Shown in pieces: positions 49,072 to 58,612 of a stretch of 64,000 nt of DNA (the first letter of the stretch is position 1; every line of letters begins with the position of its first letter). The stretch comes from Thraustochytrium sp. TN22 (Eukaryota; Sar; Bigyra; Thraustochytrida; Thraustochytriidae): positions 62,001 to 126,000 of the forward strand of contig JABLUY010000025.1 in the NCBI GenBank assembly GCA_013306675.1, written 5' to 3'. The translations under genes were made by a program, and so were the position numbers. Under the pieces are notes generated by a model. That model made no database searches. It saw only the letters and a program-made list of their open reading frames with translations, and had not been told where the DNA came from.

Positions 49072-51008
49072 GAGGCGGCAAGGACGAGCGCGGGGGCCTT
49101 TTCCATGCGCGGGTGGCCCGAAGCGAGCCGGCGCACGGTTCCCTGCACCGGGCGAGGCACCTCGACCGCCTTCCATTGGTCCCGATTGAGCGAAGCACGT
49201 ACGCGCTCCGTGCAGTGCGTGTGCGTTGCGACGAGGAAGCGGCGAGCCTGCGCGCGCAGGCTCTCTAGCAGGCTGCCGCCGCGGCGCAGGCCGGTGACGC
49301 GCTCAGACTGCACGGAAAAGGCGCCGACCTTGTCGTAGAGCTGCTTGAAGTCAACGAGGCTGAGTTGCTCGAGGCAGGAGTTCATGCGCAGCGTGTACAG
49401 CTTCGCAACGCTGGACTGGGAGAGCTCGGAGACCTTGGCGAGCACGCGCGCCGAGGCTTCGCAGGCGGCATCGTTGTCGTCGATGCTGGCGCGCAGCGCT
49501 TTGTCGAGGCGTGCGGCGCGCTTCATCACGTCCGTGAGGCTCTCGAAGACCAGGCCAATGAAGGTGAGAAACGAGGCGTGCGTCATGTCGAGCAGCTGCC
49601 GTCGATTCACCTGCACGGGCGCCTCAGCTGCGGCAGTCGTGTCACCGGCGGAGTCGTCGCCGCGCACTTCCGCGAGCGCCATGGCGACGCCGTTCTCGAC
49701 GCTGGAGCGCACCTCGGCGATGGCTGCCTCGCGGTAGCTCTCGAGCGCCGTCATGATGGGGTCCACGGCCAGCTGCTCCTGCTGCTGCGAGTCTTGCTGC
49801 TGATCCTGGGCCGCGGTGAGGCCAACGAGCACGGGCCGCAGCTCCTCGACGAGGCGCTGCACGGCCTCCTCGTCGTCCGCATCCTCGTCGTCATCGGCGG
49901 CGAAGCCGATGGCGACTTCTACGAAGCGCAGCCGCAGCTGCTCGACGATCATCTCGTAAAAGTCGGCCATTTGGCGCTGCAGCGCCTGCAGGCTGTGCAC
50001 CTGGCGCAGGTCGGTGCGCAGCACATGACGCGCGTTCGCCAAGAGCGCGAGCGCACCGCTGTAGTCGTGGAGGTGCATGAGACGCTCAACAGTCGGAATG
50101 CAGGCCCGCACATCGCCAATCTGCGCGACAAGCGCCTCGAGCCGACGCACGTTGTGGCGCCGGCGCTTGTGGTGCAGCACGGCCAGATGACTCTCGGCGA
50201 GCTTGCGCCGCGCCGCCTGCACCCGGCCGCGCAACGTGGCGATGGCCTCGCACGCGCCGCGCACCTGCGCCTGCAGCGAGCTCAAGTCGCTGAGGGCCGC
50301 GAAGAACTCGTGCGCCTGCGAGGTCGTCTGGCTCCACAGACACACCTCGACCTGGTCCAGCCACCCGGACAGCTCCTCGTGCAAGAGGTACGACGCGTGC
50401 GAGTCACCGCCGGCCTCTTGCAGTGAGACGGCAAAGTCCGCCGCGAAGAAGCGCGCCGGCACGGACGCGAAGCACGCCTCCAGCGCCGCCTTGGGCGACT
50501 CTTCGGGCGCCCCGCGCCGCAGCTGCTGCTGCTGCTGCAAGGAGGCCAGTCCCTTGGCCAGCTGCAGCGTGCGCCGCACCGAGAGCGCCTCCTCGCCCGC
50601 GGACAGTCGCTGGCGCAGGCGAATTCTCCGCGCCGCCGCGTTCACGCGCGAGAGCGGCGCCACCTCGTGGTTTTGCAGGAAGCGAGACACGTCACTGCGG
50701 CTGGCGCCCAGGTACTCGTCGAAGTCCGCGAGCTCCACGGGCGCGATCACCGACGCCATGGGCGCCAGGTCTGCCTCTCGAGACTCGAACACCAGCGCGC
50801 CCAGGCTGCCCAGCCAGCTCGTGCTCGCCTCGGACGAGCCCTCCCACGCGCCGTGCATGACCGAGCCGACGTTGTGCTGGCCCTGCACCCGGCGCAGCTC
50901 ATCCCGCACATCCGCCGGGAACCGCGACAGCACCGCCGCCGACGACGAATCGGCGGCCTCCGCCGCGCCGCCCGGCCCGCCGCCGGCTCCCGCCGCCGAC
51001 CGCGACAT
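47148..51008 (-). CDS. VPS54: GARP complex subunit VPS54 with long repetitive tail
   Basis: The predicted protein has 1,286 residues. The N-terminal part (about 60-370) matches the vesicle-tethering helical region of VPS54, with the LxxLR...LR and HDYSGALALLANAR pattern. A poly-Gln run (about 645-665) follows. The VPS54 C-terminal domain (about 669-930) includes GLSGITTKNLGMASQAL, HYDRDKRDISLQLEQLASELDRHRQRI and VKVYIDLNHLSRCLHMLPG. GARP tethers endosome-derived vesicles at the trans-Golgi network. VPS54 is usually 950-1,000 residues; here about 330 extra residues form a disordered Asp/Gly/Asn/His-rich tail with four 26-residue repeats. The start at 51008 is the first ATG and is followed by a low-complexity Gly/Ala leader. 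Confidence 0.85.
47610..47921 (-). repeat. Four 78-bp tandem repeats in the VPS54 tail
   Basis: Units start at 47610, 47688, 47766 and 47844 and differ by a few bases. Because 78 is a multiple of 3, each adds 26 residues of the type GSGDEGDNDQGGYNDRGG followed by KNDHGSNR. The outermost copy (by 47921) has His and Gly in place of Tyr and Arg. Confidence 0.95.
49012..49073 (-). repeat. (CTG)n run encoding poly-Gln in VPS54
   Basis: An almost pure CTG run on the plus strand gives more than 18 consecutive Gln residues on the minus strand, just before the conserved C-terminal domain. Confidence 0.95.
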
Positions 51009-51733
51009 CTCGCCCCGCGCCCGCGCGCGGTGCCGACCCGGAGCCGCTCTGGCCTGGCGCCCGCTGCCGGTGCTCTACTCTAGCTAGTAGCTAGAGCTAG
51101 CAGCTCTCGCCAGCCTAATAACGTGATGCGCGACGGCGCCTCAAGACCTCGCCTCGATGCGCGGAGCTCTCGACCAATGCGACCAGGCCGTCCAGCACCT
51201 GCTGCGCCTGTACAATGGCCTACGGGCGCGAATGCGCGACGCAGCGCCGACGCCGGCCCACAGAGTGGACGCCATCAACAAGTAATTTGGTGGCGGCCGT
51301 GCTCAGGAAGGACCCCAAAGGCGCCAGGACTGCCAAGGCGCCAGTGTACTGCCGGTGCCAACATGCAAGGGCTCCAGCGTGCGCCAACATGCCAACATGG
51401 AGACGTGTGAGAGATGGTGATGAGTCTTGTCTTACATAAATTCTTCTCTTCGGAAATCGGAGACGACGGCGGAGCGAGCTGTGCCCTGGAGGGCGCTAAA
51501 GGTCTACTAGCAAACAGACAAGCGAGCGAGCGAGCGAGAGAGAGAGAGCACAGAGGGCACGATGGACACCTGCAGAGCTGCTCGGCGGATGCACGACCCC
51601 GGACAGGCCGGAGGCACGACGACCCCGGCGGCGCTGCACAAGATGCGAGGCCTTGGCGCCAAAGATGGCCTGACCAGTGGTCGCCGCCAGCATCGGCGGC
51701 TCTCAGTCGTCCGGCACGGCACGAAGGCGCCGG
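51009..51733. other. Spacer between VPS54 and the small membrane protein gene
   Basis: The 725-bp spacer between two minus-strand genes carries a 19-nt palindrome near the VPS54 start and a GAGC/GAGA run near 51519-51548. No gene is seen. Confidence 0.5.
51078..51096. promoter_or_regulatory. 19-nt perfect palindrome upstream of VPS54
   Basis: CTCTAGCTAGTAGCTAGAG has 9-nt arms around one G and lies 70 bp upstream of the VPS54 start codon. It could be a protein-binding site; there is no further evidence. Confidence 0.3.
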
Positions 51734-52000
51734 TCAGCTCGAGAGCTGCTCCGCTGCCTCGTCCGGCTGCACGAGCCCAGACAGATCGGAGGCATCGACG
51801 ACCTCGGAGCTGGAGAACATGCTGACGGTGAAGTAGGCCGTGGCGCAAAAGATGACCAGCAACAGCAGCGCCTCCCAGTCGTCCAGCACGTAGGCGCCGG
51901 TCCAGAGCCGCAGCAGGTACAGCTTGTGCTTGAGCCACGGCAGCGGCTCCTTGCGGCTGCGCTCCATGTAGCGCAGGCGCCGGTCCAACCCCTGCGTCAT
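51734..52000 (-). CDS. Small single-pass membrane protein, serine palmitoyltransferase small-subunit-like
   Basis: The predicted protein has 88 residues from the ATG at 52000 (MTQGLDRR). A basic N-terminus is followed by WLKHKLYLLRLWTGAYVLDDWE, then a transmembrane helix (about 45-64) and an acidic tail. The pattern aromatic-x-Y-x-x-TG-x-Y-x-L-(D/E)-x-WE before one helix resembles ssSPT subunits (SPTSSA/B, 68-76 residues). These bind and activate serine palmitoyltransferase in the ER to start sphingolipid synthesis. The match is short, so another small ER protein remains possible. The frame extends upstream to 52225 without family features. Confidence 0.6.
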   Translation of the reverse strand: MTQGLDRRLRYMERSRKEPLPWLKHKLYLLRLWTGAYVLDDWEALLLLVIFCATAYFTVSMFSSSEVVDASDLSGLVQPDEAAEQLSS

Positions 52001-52548
52001 GGCTGCCGCGGCGAGAGCGAGCAGGCCGGAGCGAGGGCGAGTGGGCGGGCGACGCGAGCACGCAGCTACAACACGACGCAGCGAGAGGCCCGGCTTGCGC
52101 CGTACACACAAACGGCGCTCGCGAGGGACGGAGTACCTGCACTGCCACGATGGCACTGGCCGCACTGGCAAGCACCACCGCGTGCCGTAACGGATGCCGT
52201 TATAACCGCACGTTGCACGTTTCAACTGCCAGTTTCGAGCTGAGCACGGTCGTCGAGCACGGTCGCCGAGGTGGTTACTAGAATCGCAACCAACAGAGAG
52301 CGCGGAGGCGGTGTGACCTGCCTCTCACAGGCTCTTCATCAAAGAATATTCCAGAAGCTTAGCCTTTTCATTGCCTGTGAGGATGGGTTGGCGGCGTCAG
52401 TGAGGGGCTGAAAGGGGCACCTTTGCCGAGGCACGCATGCCACGGCGTCTACATTTGCTTCCAAAGCGCCCTGCTGGGCAACTTGTTTTCTTTCCCTTTC
52501 GCGCCCGTGAAGCATGGCCAAGAGCCCTTTCAATGAATGTATCTCCTC

Positions 52549-52643
52549 GTATGGCCTCTTCGAGACAGTATGGCCTCGTCGAGACAGGATGGCCTCGTCG
52601 ATAAAGTATGGCCTCGTCGAGACAATATGGCCTCGTCGAGACT
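52549..52643. repeat. Five 19-bp tandem repeats
   Basis: Five units of GTATGGCCTCGTCGAGACA with single-base variants lie head to tail, inside the low-GC island. Confidence 0.93.
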
Positions 52644-53730
52644 GAGCCGCGCTTTCCAAAAACAGGCGCCAGCTTTACTGGCATGCGCGACACGAAGAAT
52701 TGTTCGACAAGTGCATTTCGTGACGATGTCCGTGCCTGGTGCATCGCGCTGACGTGCGAGACGCTTCCCGCAAAAAATCACCCACTTCTTCAAGTCCAGA
52801 TGAACCGAGCACTTTTTCAATTTTTAAGAATGCGCAGCACTGAAGCGTAAGCAAGCATTGCAGCTCTCAGCCCAAGCATTGTGGGTGTGTATCGGGGAGA
52901 GCAAGCATCGATCCACAAAATTTTCACGCAGAAGCTCACTGCGTCGCATCACTGACAGTCTGCGACAATTGAAAACAGTGTCACCACTCAAAGCAGACTG
53001 CGTCATACGCGCGTTCTTCTTCTTTTTCGTAAGCCATTTGCGCAAATCACTCCTCATCGCGAATTAGCGTCCGTTCAACGCCGCGTCGAGGCTTGCTCGA
53101 TGCATTTGGTCTCGACGATTCCCGTGTTTCTTCGCTCGAGTCCGAGGCGATGCACATGAGCCCTCTGAGGGAGGACCTCGAGGTTTCCCGTGTCCTTCTC
53201 TGCGATCTTGCTCAGCCCACTGCAGGCTGCCAGCTGCGGCTGCGCCTTGGCGGTCGCCTTGGTGCTCCACCACCTGGAGAGCAAGCTCGCGCCCGTGCAG
53301 CCAGCAGCACTGGCAGTGCAGGAGAGCGGTCCAGGTGGCGCGCGGAGCAAGGCGCGCGTTGAGGACCGGCGGCAAGGCGCAGCAGCGAGATCGCAGACGC
53401 AGGCAGCAGCGCAGCAGAGCGCTCCAGGCGGTCGTCGCCGCGAGGCAGCAGCCTGTGCAGCAGCATGACTTGGCCAGCCTGAGCTGCTGCTGATGGCAGG
53501 CCTTCCTGGCTTCGCCAGACCTGAGAAGCGCGCGCGCGGCTCCGCCGCGCGTCGCGTCGGCGCGGGAGGGAGGGCGGCGGTCGCGGCGGCCGCGGACGGG
53601 GCGGGCCTGGTCGCCTGGTCGCCCGCCCGCCCCGCGGTCGGGCAGCCAGGAGCAGGGCGGCCCGGGCGCCGCGGGCGCAGGCATCAGGCATCGGGCATCG
53701 GGCGTGCGCGAGCTCGGCTCGACTCCGCGC

Positions 53731-53754
53731 GGCTCGGCTCGGCTCGGCTCGGCG
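53731..53754. repeat. (GGCTC)n pentanucleotide array
   Basis: Four to five GGCTC copies lie 64 bp before the next start codon. Confidence 0.85.
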
Positions 53755-53817
53755 CGAGGCGACGCGCCCGCGAGCGCCCGCGCGGGGCGCGGCGGGGCGG
53801 CGGCGGCGGCGGCGAGG

Positions 53818-55272
53818 ATGAGCGTGCTGCTGATCAGCCAGCCGACGCAGGCCTTCGTCGGGCTGTCGAACCCGTACACGTCGGTGATGCACTTCGTGCT
53901 GGTTGTGCTGCCGCCCGAGGAGGCCAGCACCAACGCGAAGGCGACGTGCTGGTTCGAGGGGCTGGATGTGCTGCAGCGCGGGCTGGTGCGGCCGGAGCGC
54001 GAGCGCAGCAAGGACTTTAGCGTGGACGTGGACGGCGGGAACGCCAAGGGGTCCTTCAACGACCGCGTCTTCATGGTCTCGCTGCGGCCGTCGCGCAGGT
54101 TCTGCATTGACGCCAAGTCCGACTTTAGCAACGACTTTTACGTCAAGTTCAGGTTCGTCTTTACAAGCGAGAAGCCTCCGCACCGACCACTGTTCCGGGC
54201 GGCGCTGAGCTCGCGCGACATCACGCTGCGATCCAAGAACAAGACAGCGACCAGCGAGCAGTACCAGGCCTTTCGGCGCGGTCAGATTCAGTTTGGGGAC
54301 CGGCTGCTAGAGGGCGTGCGGCGTGCGCGTGCGCACTTTGCAGCGCACGCGGGCTCGCGCGCCCAAGTCATGGCCGCGCTCTACACGATGCCGCCCCTCC
54401 CGGACAATGCGGAGATCCTCGAGCGCTATATGGGCGTGCCAGCGCGGCCCGTGCCGGCGCCGGTGCCTGCGGCGCCACGCGTGCCTGGCGCCGCCTCGTC
54501 GGACCCGAATCCATCACCGGCGTCCACGTGCTCGCTCTCGCCGACGTCGGCGGCGTCCGCCTCGCCGCGTGGCAAGGGCGCGGTCCTGGTCATGGGCCCG
54601 ACGATCCTCTCGACGTCGACGACGTTTTCGCACGAGGTCTCTGGCGCAGGGCCGGCATTTCAGGAGTCCATGATGCGCCTGCACCAGCAACAGCAGCAGC
54701 AACTGCACTTGCAGCTGCAGCAAGCCAAGGCAGGCGTTCTTCAGCTCCACCAGCAGCGGCAGCAGCAACAGCTCAAGAGTGAGTCTTCTCGGCAGGCGGG
54801 TGCGCTCCAGGTTGCGAGCGCGCCTGCGACTGCCAGGGCTACCCACCCGCCAGCCCAGCCAAAAGATGACGGAAAGAAGCGCGCCCGCGGCGGCGATGGC
54901 TCTGGGCCGGACGCCGCGGCGCTGGAGTCAACCAAGCGCATTCGAGAGGAGCCTGAGGGCAGCAACGCCGTTCGCTTGCAACAGCAACACCAACACCAAC
55001 ACCAACAGGCGCAGGCGGCATCGTCCAGCAGCTCGACAACAAGCTCTGGCTCGAGTCTGGAACCCGAGTCCGAGTCCACGTCGTCTCGCATCGCAAGCCT
55101 CGAGGGCGAGGTGTGCGAGCTCCAGACCGTCGTGCAGAGCCTGAGCGACCGCCTTCAATTCGTCGAGCGCCTCCTTGTCGCCAACAACCAGGCGGCGACA
55201 GCGGCGGCAGCAGCTGCGACGGCGGCAGCAAGAGCGACGACGACGACGACGACGCCAATGACCAAGAAGTGA
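53818..55272 (+). CDS. Unrecognised protein with conserved-looking N-domain, Q-rich middle and coiled coil
   Basis: The predicted protein has 484 residues from the ATG at 53818 (MSVLLISQPTQAF). The first ~190 residues look like a folded, beta-rich domain (…NDFYVKFRFVFTSEKPP…, then ALSSRDITLRSKNK, a basic stretch). Next come a Pro/Ala linker, a Gln-rich segment (about 285-325), an acidic/basic Ser-rich part and a C-terminal coiled coil (SRIASLEGEVCELQTVVQSL, about 420-460) ending in Ala/Thr. The layout of a beta domain with basic edge, Gln-rich region and dimerising coil resembles transcription regulators. No family is recognised, and DNA binding is speculation. Confidence 0.6.
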   Translation: MSVLLISQPTQAFVGLSNPYTSVMHFVLVVLPPEEASTNAKATCWFEGLDVLQRGLVRPERERSKDFSVDVDGGNAKGSFNDRVFMVSLRPSRRFCIDAKSDFSNDFYVKFRFVFTSEKPPHRPLFRAALSSRDITLRSKNKTATSEQYQAFRRGQIQFGDRLLEGVRRARAHFAAHAGSRAQVMAALYTMPPLPDNAEILERYMGVPARPVPAPVPAAPRVPGAASSDPNPSPASTCSLSPTSAASASPRGKGAVLVMGPTILSTSTTFSHEVSGAGPAFQESMMRLHQQQQQQLHLQLQQAKAGVLQLHQQRQQQQLKSESSRQAGALQVASAPATARATHPPAQPKDDGKKRARGGDGSGPDAAALESTKRIREEPEGSNAVRLQQQHQHQHQQAQAASSSSSTTSSGSSLEPESESTSSRIASLEGEVCELQTVVQSLSDRLQFVERLLVANNQAATAAAAAATAAARATTTTTTPMTKK

Positions 55273-55356
55273 CTGACGAACAAAAGAGACCCTTTTCTCA
55301 CACATTTTCGTGTTTCTGTCCAAAGCCCGACCCGTGGCGCGCCGCTTCGTCTATTT

Positions 55357-56223
55357 TTACAAATGGCTCTTGCGTGGTGTCGGCGTCTCGTCAAAGTCCA
55401 CGACGATGGGAAAGTGGTCGCTGCACCGCACGGAGTCGCCGACAAAGGCGCGGCGCAGTGAGAAGCGACGCAAGAAGCAAGTGCGCGCGAAGCAGTAGTC
55501 AATGCGGTACAGCGGCTCCTCGACGCTGGCCGTTGGCGGCAGCGGTGCGTGCGCGTCGGACTCGAGGTGGCGGAAGCAGTCGACAAAATCAAACCGCTCG
55601 AGCTCGTCCAAGCAGCCGTGCGCCGGCGCTGCCCAGCCACGCTCGTGATGACGAGCTTCGAGCTGCGCCCAGTGCGCGTGCGCGTAGTCGGCGCGCTTGA
55701 GCGCGTTCATGTCGCCGCAGAGCAGGACGGGCTCGCCCGCGCGGGCCGCGCGCACGCGCTCCAGGACGCGGCGCACGTGCGCAAGCTGCACACTGCGCTC
55801 CGCCTCCTGCATGTGATCTAGATGCGTGACGGCAACGAGGAAGCGAGGAAGGCCTGCCGAGGTGCCATCGATGCTGCATACCATGAGGCCGCGCACGATG
55901 CGGTGCGTCTTGCCCTTGAACTCGACCCGCGAGCCGCCGTCGAGGCGCTCCTGCGCGCAGATCTCGAGCGGCAAGCTGGAGCAGACGGCGTTGCCGTAGT
56001 TGCCCTGCAGCGCATGGCCGAAGAACGCCACGTGCGGCGCTCCGAGCGCCTTGCCGAAGCGCTCCAGCGTGTCCGGCCACTTGGTGACGTCCACCTCATT
56101 CAGGCACACAACGGTCGGCTTGAGCTTGGCAAGCGCGCTGCCCACGGCCTCGATGGAGCACTCGCCGGAAGGGCCGACGAAGCGCTTCACGTTGTAGCTC
56201 ACGACGCGCACCCGCGCCGCCAT
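55357..56223 (-). CDS. Endonuclease/exonuclease/phosphatase (EEP) family protein
   Basis: The predicted protein has 288 residues from the ATG at 56223 (MAARVRVVSYNVKRF). All EEP landmarks occur in order: SYN near 9, the metal-binding Glu in CLNEVD near 44, GNYGNAV, THLDH near 135, GDMNAL near 168 and the C-terminal SDHFPIV near 273. The family covers AP endonucleases, TDP2, nocturnin/CCR4 and inositol phosphatases. This small form lacks extra domains, and its substrate cannot be told from sequence. It converges with the preceding plus-strand gene across an 84-bp spacer. Upstream in-frame sequence to 56427 is Arg/Gly-rich and probably untranslated. Confidence 0.82.
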   Translation of the reverse strand: MAARVRVVSYNVKRFVGPSGECSIEAVGSALAKLKPTVVCLNEVDVTKWPDTLERFGKALGAPHVAFFGHALQGNYGNAVCSSLPLEICAQERLDGGSRVEFKGKTHRIVRGLMVCSIDGTSAGLPRFLVAVTHLDHMQEAERSVQLAHVRRVLERVRAARAGEPVLLCGDMNALKRADYAHAHWAQLEARHHERGWAAPAHGCLDELERFDFVDCFRHLESDAHAPLPPTASVEEPLYRIDYCFARTCFLRRFSLRRAFVGDSVRCSDHFPIVVDFDETPTPRKSHL

Positions 56224-56664
56224 GCTGCTGGGCGCCGCTCGACCGCCGGCTCGCCCGCCCGCCCACCCGCCCGGCCGGCGGCTCGACCGAGGCTCTGCAG
56301 ACTGCCGCAGCCCGGGCGGGCGGTGAATCCGGGCCGGAGCTTGATCGAGTCCGAGTCGGGGTCGCCCTTCCGGCCTGGCCTGTGGGGTCCTCGCGCGTAC
56401 CGGTGTGCGACGTTTCCGAGCCGTCACGCCGTCCGCGCTCCGCCGTCGCCCGCGCGGTCACTGGTAGCTGCGGGCCCAGTGGCACTGACACCTCGGATCC
56501 GGTATGCAGCGCAGTGCAGTGCAGTGCAGTGCAGTGCAGTGGCGAGCGGTTCGCCGCGCTCGCGGTCGGGGCGGCGGCGCGGACGAAGCACGCCGGAGCG
56601 CCGCGAGTGACGCGGCACGGAGGCACGCACGGAATCAGAGTCCGAAGCGCGCGGCGCGGCAGGG
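56224..56664. other. Divergent spacer with (GCAGT) array
   Basis: The 441-bp spacer separates the EEP gene and the next plus-strand gene. It is GC-rich with a GCAGT array; no gene is seen. Confidence 0.5.
56511..56540. repeat. (GCAGT)6 microsatellite
   Basis: Six perfect GCAGT units. Confidence 0.95.
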
Positions 56665-56749
56665 ATGATGGCGAGCAGCGGTGTGTTGGCGGCGGTGCCG
56701 GAGACGGCGAGCGAGTCTGGGCGCAGCGGCGGCGCTGCTGGAGGCGTGG

Positions 56750-56796
<47 letters not shown>

Positions 56797-57522
56797 CATG
56801 GCACAAGCCGCGACAGCGGACGTGAGGAGATGGTCAAGTTCAAGATGCCCGGGGAGGTTGAGACGGTAAAGGAGTACTTCGAGACCGCGTCGCTGCCGAA
56901 CAAGCGGCGGTTTGGCAAGCGCGTGAACAACCAGCCGCGGCCGCACGCGCATCAGGAGTGGGACTTTCTCAAGTGCCGCGACGAGGAGATGTGGCGGCCG
57001 GAGCGCGGGCTGCGGCATACGAGATTCCACAAGGGGTTCGAGCGGCGAAGGTATGAAGCCATCGAGGGCGCACCGCCGCGATCGTGCGAGAACAGCGGCG
57101 AGCCCTTCAAGCCTGCCGGGTCGGCGCGCAAGGAGGCGCTCGCGTACCTCAAGAGCAACTGCCACGGCTTCGACATCATCACGGGCGGGCGGCCCGCCAC
57201 GAGCATTGGTGCACGCGCGCGGGAGCAGTATCCATCGTACAGCGTGACGGAGGCGGCGCGCGGACGGCGGCATATCTCCGCCGAGGGCGCTCAGGCGACG
57301 CATGGCGGAGGCCGGCCTGCCACACGGGGCGGATCGCGCGACGACCACGCCAAGCTGCGCTTTTTCCAGGACCTCCGGGACAACGAGGCGAGCCGGCACC
57401 GGCGTGATCTGCTCTCCAAGGACGGCTTGAGCCGGAGCCTTAAGCGATCGTCAATGATTGGGTACGGCCGCGCAGACTTGTCCTCGCGCGGCGTGCCGGA
57501 CAACTTCAACCAGCGCGAATGA
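56665..57522 (+). CDS. Unrecognised basic protein with poly-Ser N-terminus
   Basis: The predicted protein has 285 residues. After a low-complexity start with about 13 Ser encoded by AGC repeats comes a non-repetitive, charged stretch (from about 55: MVKFKMPGEVETVKEYFET). It is rich in Arg, His and Gly, with no hydrophobic helix and no Cys motif. The C-terminus (SLKRSSMIGYGRADLSSRGV) is basic. The second half looks like a conserved soluble protein rather than chance reading. Short Arg/Gly/aromatic motifs of this kind occur in some microtubule-associated or axonemal proteins, but I cannot assign it. Start could also be 56668 or 56830. Confidence 0.6.
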
Positions 57523-57716
57523 TTCGTTTCCTTACATCACGGCTGCGCCGTGGTGCGGCGCAAGTCAGTGCTAAAACGGAAGACAAATTGATCCAAGGGC
57601 AAAACGAAAAAAAAATCTGATGATGAGGAACAACGTAAAGAGATCAAAGTGCACTCGCTAAGAGGCACATTGGCACACAGGAGCATAGACAAAGGGAGGA
57701 GGAGGAGGAGGGAGAA

Positions 57717-57723
<7 letters not shown>
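57523..57723. other. AT-richer 3' flank before the gap
   Basis: About 200 bp follow the stop codon, with A-runs and GGA repeats leading into the GA microsatellite. No gene is seen. Confidence 0.5.

Positions 57724-57774
<51 letters not shown>
57724..57774. repeat. (GA)n microsatellite at gap edge
   Basis: At least 25 GA units run directly into the N block, so the repeat probably caused the assembly break. Confidence 0.95.
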
Positions 57775-58289
57775 NNNNNNNNNNNNNNNNNNNNNNNNNN
57801 NNNNNNNNNNNNNNNNNNNNNNNNNNNNNNNNNNNNNNNNNNNNNNNNNNNNNNNNNNNNNNNNNNNNNNNNNNNNNNNNNNNNNNNNNNNNNNNNNNNN
57901 NNNNNNNNNNNNNNNNNNNNNNNNNNNNNNNNNNNNNNNNNNNNNNNNNNNNNNNNNNNNNNNNNNNNNNNNNNNNNNNNNNNNNNNNNNNNNNNNNNNN
58001 NNNNNNNNNNNNNNNNNNNNNNNNNNNNNNNNNNNNNNNNNNNNNNNNNNNNNNNNNNNNNNNNNNNNNNNNNNNNNNNNNNNNNNNNNNNNNNNNNNNN
58101 NNNNNNNNNNNNNNNNNNNNNNNNNNNNNNNNNNNNNNNNNNNNNNNNNNNNNNNNNNNNNNNNNNNNNNNNNNNNNNNNNNNNNNNNNNNNNNNNNNNN
58201 NNNNNNNNNNNNNNNNNNNNNNNNNNNNNNNNNNNNNNNNNNNNNNNNNNNNNNNNNNNNNNNNNNNNNNNNNNNNNNNNNNNNNNNNN
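57775..58289. other. Assembly gap (515 N)
   Basis: Unknown bases. The frame reported across it is meaningless. The sequence resumes with an 11-base C run. The left end of the following transposon may lie in or near the gap. Confidence 1.
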
Positions 58290-58612
58290 CCCCCCCCCCC
58301 GCCTGCCCGGGCGCCGGCCGAAAGTCAGGGCGGACAGAAGTGGCGCTTCAGCGCCTCTTGCGCCTTGCCAGAGACATAACGAAGGGCGGAGGACTCACGC
58401 GCGCGGGCTGCAGCGCACGCTGCGTGGCGGGCGCGCAGCGCGGGCAGAGGCGTGGGCGCGGGGGGGAGGGAGGTCGTGTTAGGCTCAAGCCCTGCGGTTG
58501 GCCCTGGCGCGCTCGTAGCCGGTCAGGCAAGAGACCGGAGGGAGCCCTGGACGCACGTGGTCGTTAGGTTGACGCCAAGCCGAAGACCTCGCTCAAGACA
58601 CGCCTGGATGAC
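58290..58612. other. Left flank of the transposase gene
   Basis: About 320 bp between the gap and the transposase start hold the candidate left terminus (58340-58351). No gene is seen. Confidence 0.45.

Larger units (their letters stand above)
52001..53817. other. Intergenic region with a low-GC island and minisatellite
   Basis: In this 1.8-kb spacer, about 52230-53080 has clearly lower GC than the surroundings, and 53080-53817 returns to high GC. No domain-bearing frame was found on either strand. It contains a 19-bp minisatellite (52549-52643) and a GGCTC array just before the next gene. Confidence 0.5.

Noticed and set aside
57649-58482. 277-residue frame running through the N gap
   Set aside because: Most of it is unknown sequence plus GA repeat translation.
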